A DNA stretch of 47,477 nucleotides from Alistipes sp. (GTDB taxonomy: Bacteria; Bacteroidota; Bacteroidia; Bacteroidales; Rikenellaceae): positions 1-47,477 of the forward strand of contig JAFQCA010000010.1 in NCBI GenBank assembly GCA_017399485.1. The letters run 5' to 3'. The first letter of the stretch is position 1. Each line of letters opens with the position of its first letter. The notes under the pieces were generated by a model. The model saw nothing but the letters and a program-made list of their open reading frames with translations. It had not been told where the DNA came from and searched no databases. Both the position numbers and the translations under genes were made by a program. Positions 32,528 to 39,339 of the stretch are shown piece by piece.

Positions 32528-35335
32528 CTATTCCACGACATACCAAGTATATCCATTGGCTGGAATGACGACCTCCAATGTCACATAATAATTGCGGTCT
32601 ATTTTATAGTTTTTCGAGCGACCTTCTTGCTCTCGTATTTTTGCAATTTTATCCAATCCTGTATAATATAGAGGCACTTTTATTGTGCGTATCATCTCTT
32701 GGTCGGTGGGATTGAAAAACATTGCCAATGCCTTTTCTTTCAAGTTTGGATTTATGTGCATTATACCATCCCAATCACGGGCATCGGGCTGGCGTAGATG
32801 TATGATATCGCTATTAAGAATCTCACGATATCTTTTATACCAACTGATTACGTCTATCACCACCTGCTTGGTCTCTTCAGTATCGTATAGGCGAGGACCG
32901 CGATAACAGGCTTGCACACCTGCGCCATAGTTTTGGAACATCAAAGTACGATATTCATACAGATGCTCATTGAGGGGCTCTAATGTTGCTGCTGCCCCTC
33001 CGCCGTGATATTGCACAAGTGGCACAAATGACCAAAGCGACGACGGCAGACGTTCCCAAGTACATCGATAGTTGAGTTGGCGAGTATGGATGAGTTGGCG
33101 TTCGCGCGGCAGAGACCAATTCACCTCACGATAACCAATACCCACCTTTGTCGAACCATTAAGGAAATAGTAGTCGGGGACATTGATATACACACCTTTC
33201 TCACACATCCAGTTATAGAGTTCTGTGATTTTTTGGAACTGCCTCCATTGTGAATCGTTTAGTCCCTTATGGTGCGTATGCGAGATGGATGCACATACGT
33301 TACCCGGATATGAACCATCGTGTTCAAAACAGGTCATTCCCGTACGCTCAATAAATGTCTTTATTTTATGGAAGTATTCATACCCCCAATCGCTACACAA
33401 GCAGGGTGAACTGCCAAATGTCATACCTCCACGTTTGCCCGTCTTGGGATTTATGACATCTACCTCGTCACTAATCCAGCGACTTGCAAGAAGTGAATAA
33501 CACCCTAATTCGATTCCCCTCGAGTTGGCGTAGTCAACCAATTCTTTGAAACGGGCAATATTTTCCTCTGAGATATCTTCCGCATTAAGGCCAGAACCAA
33601 AACTCAAAATAACCATTTCATAGCCACACTCGACGCATTGGTCAACAGCACGCTTAACCACCTCAGGGTTAGTTGATGTCAGGTGCATAAATATTGGATT
33701 CTCTGATGTCCACGGCGCAATGGTGAGTTGCATACGTCGCTTGAAGAGTCCCATTCGCTCTCGGTCGTAAGAGTCCATAGGCATCTCATACACCTTATAT
33801 GAAGCAAAAGGCTGCTCGCGCGATATTTCCACGTCGGGGCCAATATCAAGGCTAACATCTAATACACAGGGAGTTTTAAGAGTATAACTGGTCTGTGAAG
33901 TGTAATCTTTGTCGGCCACCCAGTGTACCACCGAATTGGTTTCGCGCTCGGTGAATCCAGGGCCAACGTGATAGTCACTTTCGACGTGGATATTCGGGTG
34001 TATAAACTCCTTGGGGTCTTGCTCTTCAACTGGTGACTCGGGCTCCACAAAGGCCAAATTCTCCAATTTGAAGGAGTCGAGATTAATCGGTGTGTCGCCA
34101 TTGTTTATAACTTCCAAATGTTTGCGTATGATGGGTATGTGGTCGTAAATATCAAAATACAGTTTTACTTTCACATTTTTCACCTCATCGACACCACGAA
34201 GTGTAAATACAAGCGACTTACCCGTAGGTAGTCTCTTATTCAAGGCCCAACGACTGCGTGCCCATTTCAAGGAGTGAATCGAATCCCGAATCTCGAAGTC
34301 CTCAACTATAAATGAGTGACTCTTCGGAGTCATCTGCTCAAGCCATTCCGATTTCAGGTAACCACGCTCAGGCTGGCCGTCGAGACCACCTAAATGCCAG
34401 CGGATGCCGTTAATTGTGAGTTCACCTTCTGAACTTACGGCTCGCAACATACTCTCATTACTCATCTGGTTTACGATGTTAATGGTCGCCAAATTGGGTG
34501 TAATGCGGAAAACTCGCGAAACCAATCCATTCGAAATGAGAATCGACTTACCGTCTTCACCGGCCCATACTCCAGCCTTGAATCTATCGGCATTTATAAG
34601 CCAGTCATCTTCGCATTTAGCCGTCGTTGAGTAATTGGCTACCGGGAGAGATTCTAATTTGGCTCTCATCTTTTCCCAATCGCTTTTCGCCACACCACTA
34701 TTCTGCTCAGTTGATGAGGTTGAGAGTGTAACGGTTTGATGAACATTGAAGGTCATCGTAACATCGGACCAGATGGCAAAATCACCCCAATATCCATCGC
34801 CAGCATTATCAACCGTGAGTTCGAGATTTTTTACGTTGCGAATGTTTACTTTTATCGGTTGAGGTTTTTCTCCTTGCACCATCTTCTTGGAGAACAATTC
34901 TTTGCCGTCGCCTACAATTCTAAATACAACGCTACCTTTCCTATGCTCTCGGTCTGCATCTTCAACACCTGCAAAATATTTTATACCGTTTACCGTATGA
35001 TAAAAGACTTTTGTACCATCGGGCTGAGGATTTGAACTTATGTTTGCTGCGTTGTAGTCGATATTGCTGTCAGCCACACCAATCTTTCCCTCCAAATCGT
35101 ATCCAAAACCTTTGGCATTGATACGAATCGTATTTTGCGGATATACTCCCACAGCGTCAGCGCACTTTTCGCCCGCTACAATTGGCTCTTCACCCGTTAC
35201 GGTTTTACCAATCATTACAGCACCGTAGGTCTGCGATGCGTTATTCATATCAAGTTCAGAAAGACGTTGTTGAGCGTACGAGTTGGAAGAAAAGAATAGT
35301 ATTACAACAAAAGCCCCAATTATTGATTTTATCAT
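32528..35335 (-). CDS. NPCBM-domain, alpha-galactosidase-like glycosidase
   Basis: A 935-aa secreted protein (signal 1-21, ending NSYAQ). Residues about 22-205 form an NPCBM-type carbohydrate-binding domain (AVGVYPQNTIRINAKGF, VFRIVGDGKELFSKKM, DNAGDGYWGDFAIWSDVTM). A beta-sandwich follows, then a TIM barrel at about 540-860. The barrel has VILSFGSGLN, ELGCYSLLASRWIS and TCFEHDGSYPG motifs, resembling GH36/GH27-like catalytic barrels in which an Asp near HDG acts. The substrate is inferred to be an alpha-galactoside-like glycan. It is monocistronic, with its own -33/-7 elements. Confidence 0.75.
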   Translation of the reverse strand: MIKSIIGAFVVILFFSSNSYAQQRLSELDMNNASQTYGAVMIGKTVTGEEPIVAGEKCADAVGVYPQNTIRINAKGFGYDLEGKIGVADSNIDYNAANISSNPQPDGTKVFYHTVNGIKYFAGVEDADREHRKGSVVFRIVGDGKELFSKKMVQGEKPQPIKVNIRNVKNLELTVDNAGDGYWGDFAIWSDVTMTFNVHQTVTLSTSSTEQNSGVAKSDWEKMRAKLESLPVANYSTTAKCEDDWLINADRFKAGVWAGEDGKSILISNGLVSRVFRITPNLATINIVNQMSNESMLRAVSSEGELTINGIRWHLGGLDGQPERGYLKSEWLEQMTPKSHSFIVEDFEIRDSIHSLKWARSRWALNKRLPTGKSLVFTLRGVDEVKNVKVKLYFDIYDHIPIIRKHLEVINNGDTPINLDSFKLENLAFVEPESPVEEQDPKEFIHPNIHVESDYHVGPGFTERETNSVVHWVADKDYTSQTSYTLKTPCVLDVSLDIGPDVEISREQPFASYKVYEMPMDSYDRERMGLFKRRMQLTIAPWTSENPIFMHLTSTNPEVVKRAVDQCVECGYEMVILSFGSGLNAEDISEENIARFKELVDYANSRGIELGCYSLLASRWISDEVDVINPKTGKRGGMTFGSSPCLCSDWGYEYFHKIKTFIERTGMTCFEHDGSYPGNVCASISHTHHKGLNDSQWRQFQKITELYNWMCEKGVYINVPDYYFLNGSTKVGIGYREVNWSLPRERQLIHTRQLNYRCTWERLPSSLWSFVPLVQYHGGGAAATLEPLNEHLYEYRTLMFQNYGAGVQACYRGPRLYDTEETKQVVIDVISWYKRYREILNSDIIHLRQPDARDWDGIMHINPNLKEKALAMFFNPTDQEMIRTIKVPLYYTGLDKIAKIREQEGRSKNYKIDRNYYVTLEVVIPANGYTWYVVE

Positions 35336-35369
35336 ATTGTAATATATCGTTAATATGGTTAATAATATA

Positions 35370-35400
35370 CAAACATAGTAATTTTATTCAAGAATCACAA
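35370..35400 (-). promoter_or_regulatory. Promoter of the NPCBM glycosidase gene
   Basis: On the minus strand TTG (35398-35400) is followed after 20 bases by TATGTTTG (35370-35377), 34 bases before the start codon. Confidence 0.45.
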
Positions 35401-35448
35401 CACTCATAAGCAGCAATACTGATTATATAGCCGATTACGTTTTAATTA

Positions 35449-35489
35449 CTAAAAAAATAAGGCTGCTAAACAAGTTTTGTTAAGCAGCC
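35449..35489 (-). terminator. Terminator of the DUF4491 gene
   Basis: GGCTGCTAAACAA pairs with TTGTTAAGCAGCC (35461-35489, one mismatch). On the minus strand it is followed by a T-rich run, complement of the A tract at 35449-35458. Confidence 0.75.
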
Positions 35490-35527
35490 CCACTTTACAT
35501 TGGAATATGAGAAACAGATTCTATCTC

Positions 35528-35809
35528 CTATTTTTTCTCGCGTTTGGGAAACCAGCCCTTCTCGACACGTTTCTTCTGTTCAAAGAGTTCACCAATGGAC
35601 CAGAACGATGACGCGCCCCACACCGCAAGCAGCGTTGACCATAGGACATTCTCTATCATAAGTGAAGCCGATATGGCGGCTATTCCCATCAATGCAAACA
35701 CCCACCAGATGCGAGTGCCAAAATAATATTCGCCCTTGATTACCAACGGGTGAAACAACCCGATAATAAGGAATGTGGCTACTCCAATAATTAATCCTGT
35801 AAAATACAT
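35528..35809 (-). CDS. DUF4491 family membrane protein
   Basis: A 93-aa protein with three hydrophobic segments (about 4-24, 34-52 and 55-74) and a basic C-terminal tail (KKRVEKGWFPKREKK). The motifs GLFHPLVIKGEYYFG and WGASSFWSIGELFEQ match the DUF4491 family of Bacteroidetes and Firmicutes membrane proteins. The function is unknown. It has a consensus promoter and its own terminator. Confidence 0.88.
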   Translation of the reverse strand: MYFTGLIIGVATFLIIGLFHPLVIKGEYYFGTRIWWVFALMGIAAISASLMIENVLWSTLLAVWGASSFWSIGELFEQKKRVEKGWFPKREKK

Positions 35810-35837
35810 AAATCTCTCGTTTCGAAAATTACGTCGG

Positions 35838-35867
35838 CAAAGATACCCTATTTTTTGCTATTTCAAA
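35838..35867 (-). promoter_or_regulatory. Promoter of the DUF4491 gene
   Basis: On the minus strand TTTG (35864-35867) is followed after 18 bases by TATCTTTG (35838-35845), 29 bases before the start codon. Confidence 0.65.
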
Positions 35868-35965
35868 CTATCATTTTTGATAGGCTCGACCATAACAAAT
35901 TATCATCAAGCGAATAAATACGCAATTATTTGGCCCACTTTACCTCCAAAATAACAAAGATTTAT

Positions 35966-35973
35966 TATCTTTG
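35966..35973 (+). promoter_or_regulatory. -7 box of ffh
   Basis: TATCTTTG lies 46 bases before the ffh start. No TTTG is found at the proper distance upstream. Confidence 0.45.
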
Positions 35974-36018
35974 CGAAATTAAATCGAAAACGTAACACAA
36001 AAATTAAACCGCATAGCG

Positions 36019-37350
36019 ATGTTTGAAAATTTAACCGATAAACTTGAACGCTCGTTCAAAATATTGAAGGGTGAGGGCCGAATCACCGAAATTAACGTAG
36101 CCGAGACTCTTAAGGAGATTCGTCGTGCGTTGATTGATGCCGACGTAAACTACAAGGTGGCAAAATCGTTTACCGATGAAGTTAAACAAAAGGCTTTGGG
36201 ACAGGATGTATTGAAGTCGGTAAAGCCTGGTCAGATGATGACCAAGATTGTGCGTGACGAGTTGGCGCAGTTGATGGGTGGCACGGCTACCGATATTAAG
36301 TTGGAAGGTAATCCCGCTGTTATTCTTATCGCAGGTTTGCAGGGTTCGGGTAAAACAACTTTCTCGGGCAAGTTGGCTTCGATGCTTAAATCGAAGAAGG
36401 GCCGTCAGGTGTTGCTCGTAGCAGGTGACGTATATCGCCCCGCGGCAATCGACCAGTTGAAGGTTTTGGGTGGTCAGATTGGTGTGGAGGTTTACACCGA
36501 GGAGGGTAACCAAAATCCCGTAGAGATTGCAGAGAATGCAATCAAGTATGCACGTCAGAAGTCATACAACACCGTAATCGTCGATACTGCTGGTCGTTTG
36601 GCCGTAGATGAGGCGATGATGCAGGAGATTACAGCAATTAAGGCCGCTGTAAACCCGAGCGAGACGTTGTTCGTTGTCGATTCAATGACAGGTCAGGATG
36701 CGGTAAATACCGCCAAAGAGTTTAATGACCGTTTGGATTTCGACGGAGTTGTTCTTACCAAGTTGGACGGTGATACACGAGGTGGTGCCGCAATTTCTAT
36801 CCGCTCGGTGGTAAACAAGCCTTTGAAGTTTATCTCAAGCGGCGAGAAGATGGATGCGTTGCAGATATTCCACCCCGAGCGTATGGCTGACCGTATCTTG
36901 GGTATGGGTGATGTGGTATCACTTGTTGAGCGCGCTCAGGAACAATACGATGAGGAGGCTGCCCGCAAGTTGAAGAAGAAGTTGGTGAAGGACCAATTCA
37001 ACTTCAACGACTTTATCGAGCAGATTAACCAGATAAAGAAGATGGGTAACCTGAAGGATATAGCATCGATGATTCCTGGTATGGGTAAGATGTTGAAGGA
37101 TGTAGATATTCCCGATGATGCATTCAAGCAGACCGAGGCTATCATTTCGTCGATGACTCCCGCCGAGCGCGAGAAGCCCGAGATTATCAATGCAAAGCGT
37201 CGCGAGCGTATAGCAAAGGGTTCGGGAACTACACTTGCCGATGTAAACCGCTTGATGAAGCAGTTTGAGGAGACTCGCAAGATGATGAAGATGGTAGCGG
37301 GTGGTGGAATGAAGATGCCACGTATGGGCCGAGGCGGCTTCCGCAGATAA
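36019..37350 (+). CDS. ffh: Signal recognition particle protein Ffh
   Basis: A 443-aa SRP54-type GTPase. The N domain (about 1-90) is followed by the G domain, with the P-loop GLQGSGKTT (about 110-118), DTAGRL and the TKLDGDTRGG motif. The methionine-rich M domain (about 300-443) carries GNLKDIASMIPGMGKM and the RRERIAKGSG segment that binds 4.5S RNA. It directs nascent membrane proteins to FtsY and SecYEG. Length and motifs are normal. A strong terminator follows. Confidence 0.97.
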   Translation: MFENLTDKLERSFKILKGEGRITEINVAETLKEIRRALIDADVNYKVAKSFTDEVKQKALGQDVLKSVKPGQMMTKIVRDELAQLMGGTATDIKLEGNPAVILIAGLQGSGKTTFSGKLASMLKSKKGRQVLLVAGDVYRPAAIDQLKVLGGQIGVEVYTEEGNQNPVEIAENAIKYARQKSYNTVIVDTAGRLAVDEAMMQEITAIKAAVNPSETLFVVDSMTGQDAVNTAKEFNDRLDFDGVVLTKLDGDTRGGAAISIRSVVNKPLKFISSGEKMDALQIFHPERMADRILGMGDVVSLVERAQEQYDEEAARKLKKKLVKDQFNFNDFIEQINQIKKMGNLKDIASMIPGMGKMLKDVDIPDDAFKQTEAIISSMTPAEREKPEIINAKRRERIAKGSGTTLADVNRLMKQFEETRKMMKMVAGGGMKMPRMGRGGFRR

Positions 37351-37379
37351 TTTTGTGATTTGAATATAAATCAAATATT

Positions 37380-37418
37380 AGTGCCGACAATGATTACCAC
37401 TGTCGGCGCTTTTTTTTG
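37380..37418 (+). terminator. Terminator of ffh
   Basis: AGTGCCGACA (37380-37389) pairs with TGTCGGCGCT (37401-37410), including one G-T pair, followed by a run of eight T. Confidence 0.88.
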
Positions 37419-37461
37419 TTTTATCGGATAGGCTTAAATGCAAATTACAAGCATTTCTTTG

Positions 37462-37501
37462 GTCAAAAAGTACACGTTTTTCGGGGGGGGGTGAATGGCA
37501 A
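37462..37501 (+). repeat. 40-bp dispersed repeat with G9 tract, copy 1
   Basis: It opens with GTCAAAAAGTACAC, continues with TTTTTC, then nine G, then TGAATGGCAA. It matches 38113-38152 at all but two positions, in the same orientation. Confidence 0.9.
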
Positions 37502-37531
37502 GAGAAAATTTGGTCAATATAGGCTAAAATG

Positions 37532-37562
37532 TTGCATATTAGGGAACGGAGAGGTATATTTG
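37532..37562 (+). promoter_or_regulatory. Promoter of the small barrel protein gene
   Basis: TTG (37532-37534) is followed after 20 bases by TATATTTG (37555-37562), 32 bases before the start codon and downstream of repeat copy 1. Confidence 0.7.
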
Positions 37563-37594
37563 TATAATTATACACAATTTAACGACCTCGCATT

Positions 37595-38113
37595 ATGAAA
37601 AGATTTGTAATATTGATAATCGCTATTGTTTGCGCTACTACATCGTTTGCGCAGAGAGAAGATTTTACCGTTAGACGAATCGAAGTTGAGCCAAGTATTG
37701 GTTGCGGGAGCGGTGGAATATCACTGGCGTTAGAGGTACGCAACAATCTTTCTCCTCGTTGGGATATTGGTCCGCGAGCAAGTTTAGATTTCTACGGCGC
37801 GACAGCCGATGTGGTATCGGATTACAACTTCATCAGACCGAATAAGAATGTGATGTTCTTTGTCGGGGCCGGTATGGGTCTGGGAGATGTCAGCGAGGTC
37901 GGAAGCGTCGGCAATAGCGACGGTCCTGACGAGAGTTCGACAAAATTTCACTTTATGCCCCGAGCAGGAGTGGAACTATTTCAGCACGTGAGGCTAACCG
38001 CAGCACTACACACTTACGATTTTTCGCAAGCCTATATTATGTTCTCTTTAGGAGTAGCGATTGGAGGAGGAAGAAAGCAGAAAATAAATCCCGTAAACCC
38101 ACTTTTTTTATAG
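37595..38113 (+). CDS. Putative small outer-membrane beta-barrel protein (172 aa)
   Basis: A 172-aa protein with a signal peptide (1-20, ending SFAQ). The mature part shows alternating strand patterns with glycine-rich turns, such as SIGCGSGGISLALEVRNNL, VMFFVGAGMGLGDV and IMFSLGVAIGGG. This is consistent with an 8-stranded outer-membrane barrel of the OmpA-like or porin-like type. Its final FL end follows a basic GGGRKQK tail, so the last strand may be just upstream. It has its own promoter and is bracketed by two copies of a 40-bp repeat, the second overlapping its stop codon. The function is unknown. Confidence 0.65.
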   Translation: MKRFVILIIAIVCATTSFAQREDFTVRRIEVEPSIGCGSGGISLALEVRNNLSPRWDIGPRASLDFYGATADVVSDYNFIRPNKNVMFFVGAGMGLGDVSEVGSVGNSDGPDESSTKFHFMPRAGVELFQHVRLTAALHTYDFSQAYIMFSLGVAIGGGRKQKINPVNPLFL

Positions 38114-38152
38114 TCAAAAAGTACACATTTTTCGGGGGGGGGTGGATGGCAA
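38113..38152 (+). repeat. 40-bp dispersed repeat with G9 tract, copy 2
   Basis: This is the second copy of the 37462-37501 repeat, again with nine G. It begins at the last base of the 172-aa gene's stop codon and runs into a short open frame starting at 38146. Confidence 0.9.
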
Positions 38153-38280
38153 TCCACGACAAAGGTCACGAATATCTCTATCTCACATCTGACGTCGATA
38201 GTCTCGAACTTTATCTCACCAAAACAGATGAGGATATAAAGATAGACACCGACAGCACCGAGTATTATCGTACAAAATAA
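38146..38280 (+). CDS. Possible small ORF or gene remnant (44 aa)
   Basis: An ATG right after the G9 tract opens a 44-codon frame. The protein begins MAIHDKGHEYLYLTSDVDSL and ends DTDSTEYYRTK, and its composition is protein-like, rich in Tyr, Asp and Thr. It is too short for a confident call. It may be a real small protein, or the 3' end of a larger gene cut off by the repeat. No promoter is seen directly upstream, and the transcript of the 172-aa gene could include it. Confidence 0.35.
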   Translation: MAIHDKGHEYLYLTSDVDSLELYLTKTDEDIKIDTDSTEYYRTK

Positions 38281-38314
38281 GAGATAGAGGCTCAACTATA
38301 TAATTCCGCATATT

Positions 38315-38346
38315 TTTACCCATACATTTGTATGGGTATTTTTTTA
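38315..38346 (+). terminator. Terminator upstream of era
   Basis: TACCCATACA (38317-38326) and TGTATGGGTA (38329-38338) form a hairpin followed by a T-run. The -33 box of the era promoter lies within its loop and second arm. Confidence 0.7.
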
Positions 38347-38358
38347 TGTCTATATTTG
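38327..38358 (+). promoter_or_regulatory. Promoter of era
   Basis: TTTG (38327-38330) is followed after exactly 20 bases by TATATTTG (38351-38358), 38 bases before the start codon. Confidence 0.72.
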
Positions 38359-38370
38359 TCAGTTAAATAA

Positions 38371-38385
38371 TACTTTTTGACTAAA
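38371..38385 (-). repeat. Inverted partial copy of the repeat's leading end
   Basis: TACTTTTTGACTAAA is the reverse complement, at 14 of 15 positions, of 38109-38123 (TATAGTCAAAAAGTA), the leading edge of repeat copy 2. It lies between the era promoter and the era start. Confidence 0.45.
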
Positions 38386-38396
38386 TTTAGATTAAG

Positions 38397-39281
38397 ATGG
38401 CTCATCGCGCAGGTTTTGTAAATATCATCGGCAACCCGAATGTGGGTAAATCAACTTTGATGAATGCCCTCGTAGGCGAGAGACTTTCGATTATCACATC
38501 AAAGGCTCAAACAACTCGTCACCGTATTATGGGTATTGTAAACGGCGAGGATTTTCAGATTGTATATTCCGACACTCCGGGAATTTTGAAACCCGCATAT
38601 AAGTTACAAGAGTCGATGATGAACTTCGTACAGGGAGCAGTGGATGATGCCGACGTCATACTTTACGTGACCGACACGGTAGAGCAAAGCGACAGGTCGG
38701 AGTCTATAATTGAGAGAATAAATCATAGCGGTATTCCCGCGATTGTAGTCATCAACAAGATTGACCTTACGACACCCGACAAATTAGAGGCTTTGGCTTC
38801 GGAGTGGAGTGCGAAGATGCCGCAGGCGGTGATTATTCCCGTATCGGCCAAAGAGAAGGTCGGAATGGCGGGAGTATTGGATGCGATATTGGAGCGTCTG
38901 CCCGAAGGCGAGGCATTCTATCCGAAGGATACTTTGACGGACAAGACTCTGCGTTTCTTTGCATCGGAGATTATCCGCGAGAAAATACTTCTGAACTACG
39001 ACAAAGAGATACCCTACTGCTGCGAGATAGAGATAGACTCTTACAAGGAGGAGCCTACGATTGACCGTATAGCGGCAAATATATACGTCGCTCGTTCTTC
39101 ACAAAAGGGAATTGTCATCGGCCACAAAGGAGAACGCCTGAAGCGCGTAGGACAGCAGGCACGCGAGGATATGGAGCGATTCTTGGGGAAGAAGGTATTT
39201 TTACAACTATTTGTCAAGGTACAGGAGGATTGGCGTAACAACGAAAGACAACTGCGCAGATTCGGCTACGAACAACAATAA
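38397..39281 (+). CDS. era: GTPase Era
   Basis: A 294-aa Era GTPase. The G domain shows the P-loop GNPNVGKS at 12-19, the effector region KAQTTRHR, DTPG, and NKID. The C-terminal KH domain has the GxxG-type loop in VIGHKGERLKRVGQQ (about 241-255). Era binds 16S rRNA and assists 30S subunit assembly, and is essential in many bacteria. The ATG chosen gives a normal length. The TPR gene follows by 58 bases and may share the transcript. Confidence 0.97.
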   Translation: MAHRAGFVNIIGNPNVGKSTLMNALVGERLSIITSKAQTTRHRIMGIVNGEDFQIVYSDTPGILKPAYKLQESMMNFVQGAVDDADVILYVTDTVEQSDRSESIIERINHSGIPAIVVINKIDLTTPDKLEALASEWSAKMPQAVIIPVSAKEKVGMAGVLDAILERLPEGEAFYPKDTLTDKTLRFFASEIIREKILLNYDKEIPYCCEIEIDSYKEEPTIDRIAANIYVARSSQKGIVIGHKGERLKRVGQQAREDMERFLGKKVFLQLFVKVQEDWRNNERQLRRFGYEQQ

Positions 39282-39339
39282 TAATCGGGCAGATACGTTT
39301 GTTTAACGTAGCCTCAACAGATTGCAGCAAACTCAAAAG

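Noticed and set aside
24728..35335. Classical polysaccharide utilisation locus
   Set aside because: No SusC or SusD homologue is visible in the window, and the genes are in several separate transcription units.
39322..39339. TTG start of the TPR gene
   Set aside because: It adds only six polar residues before the hydrophobic N-terminus, and the ATG at 39340 is the simpler start.
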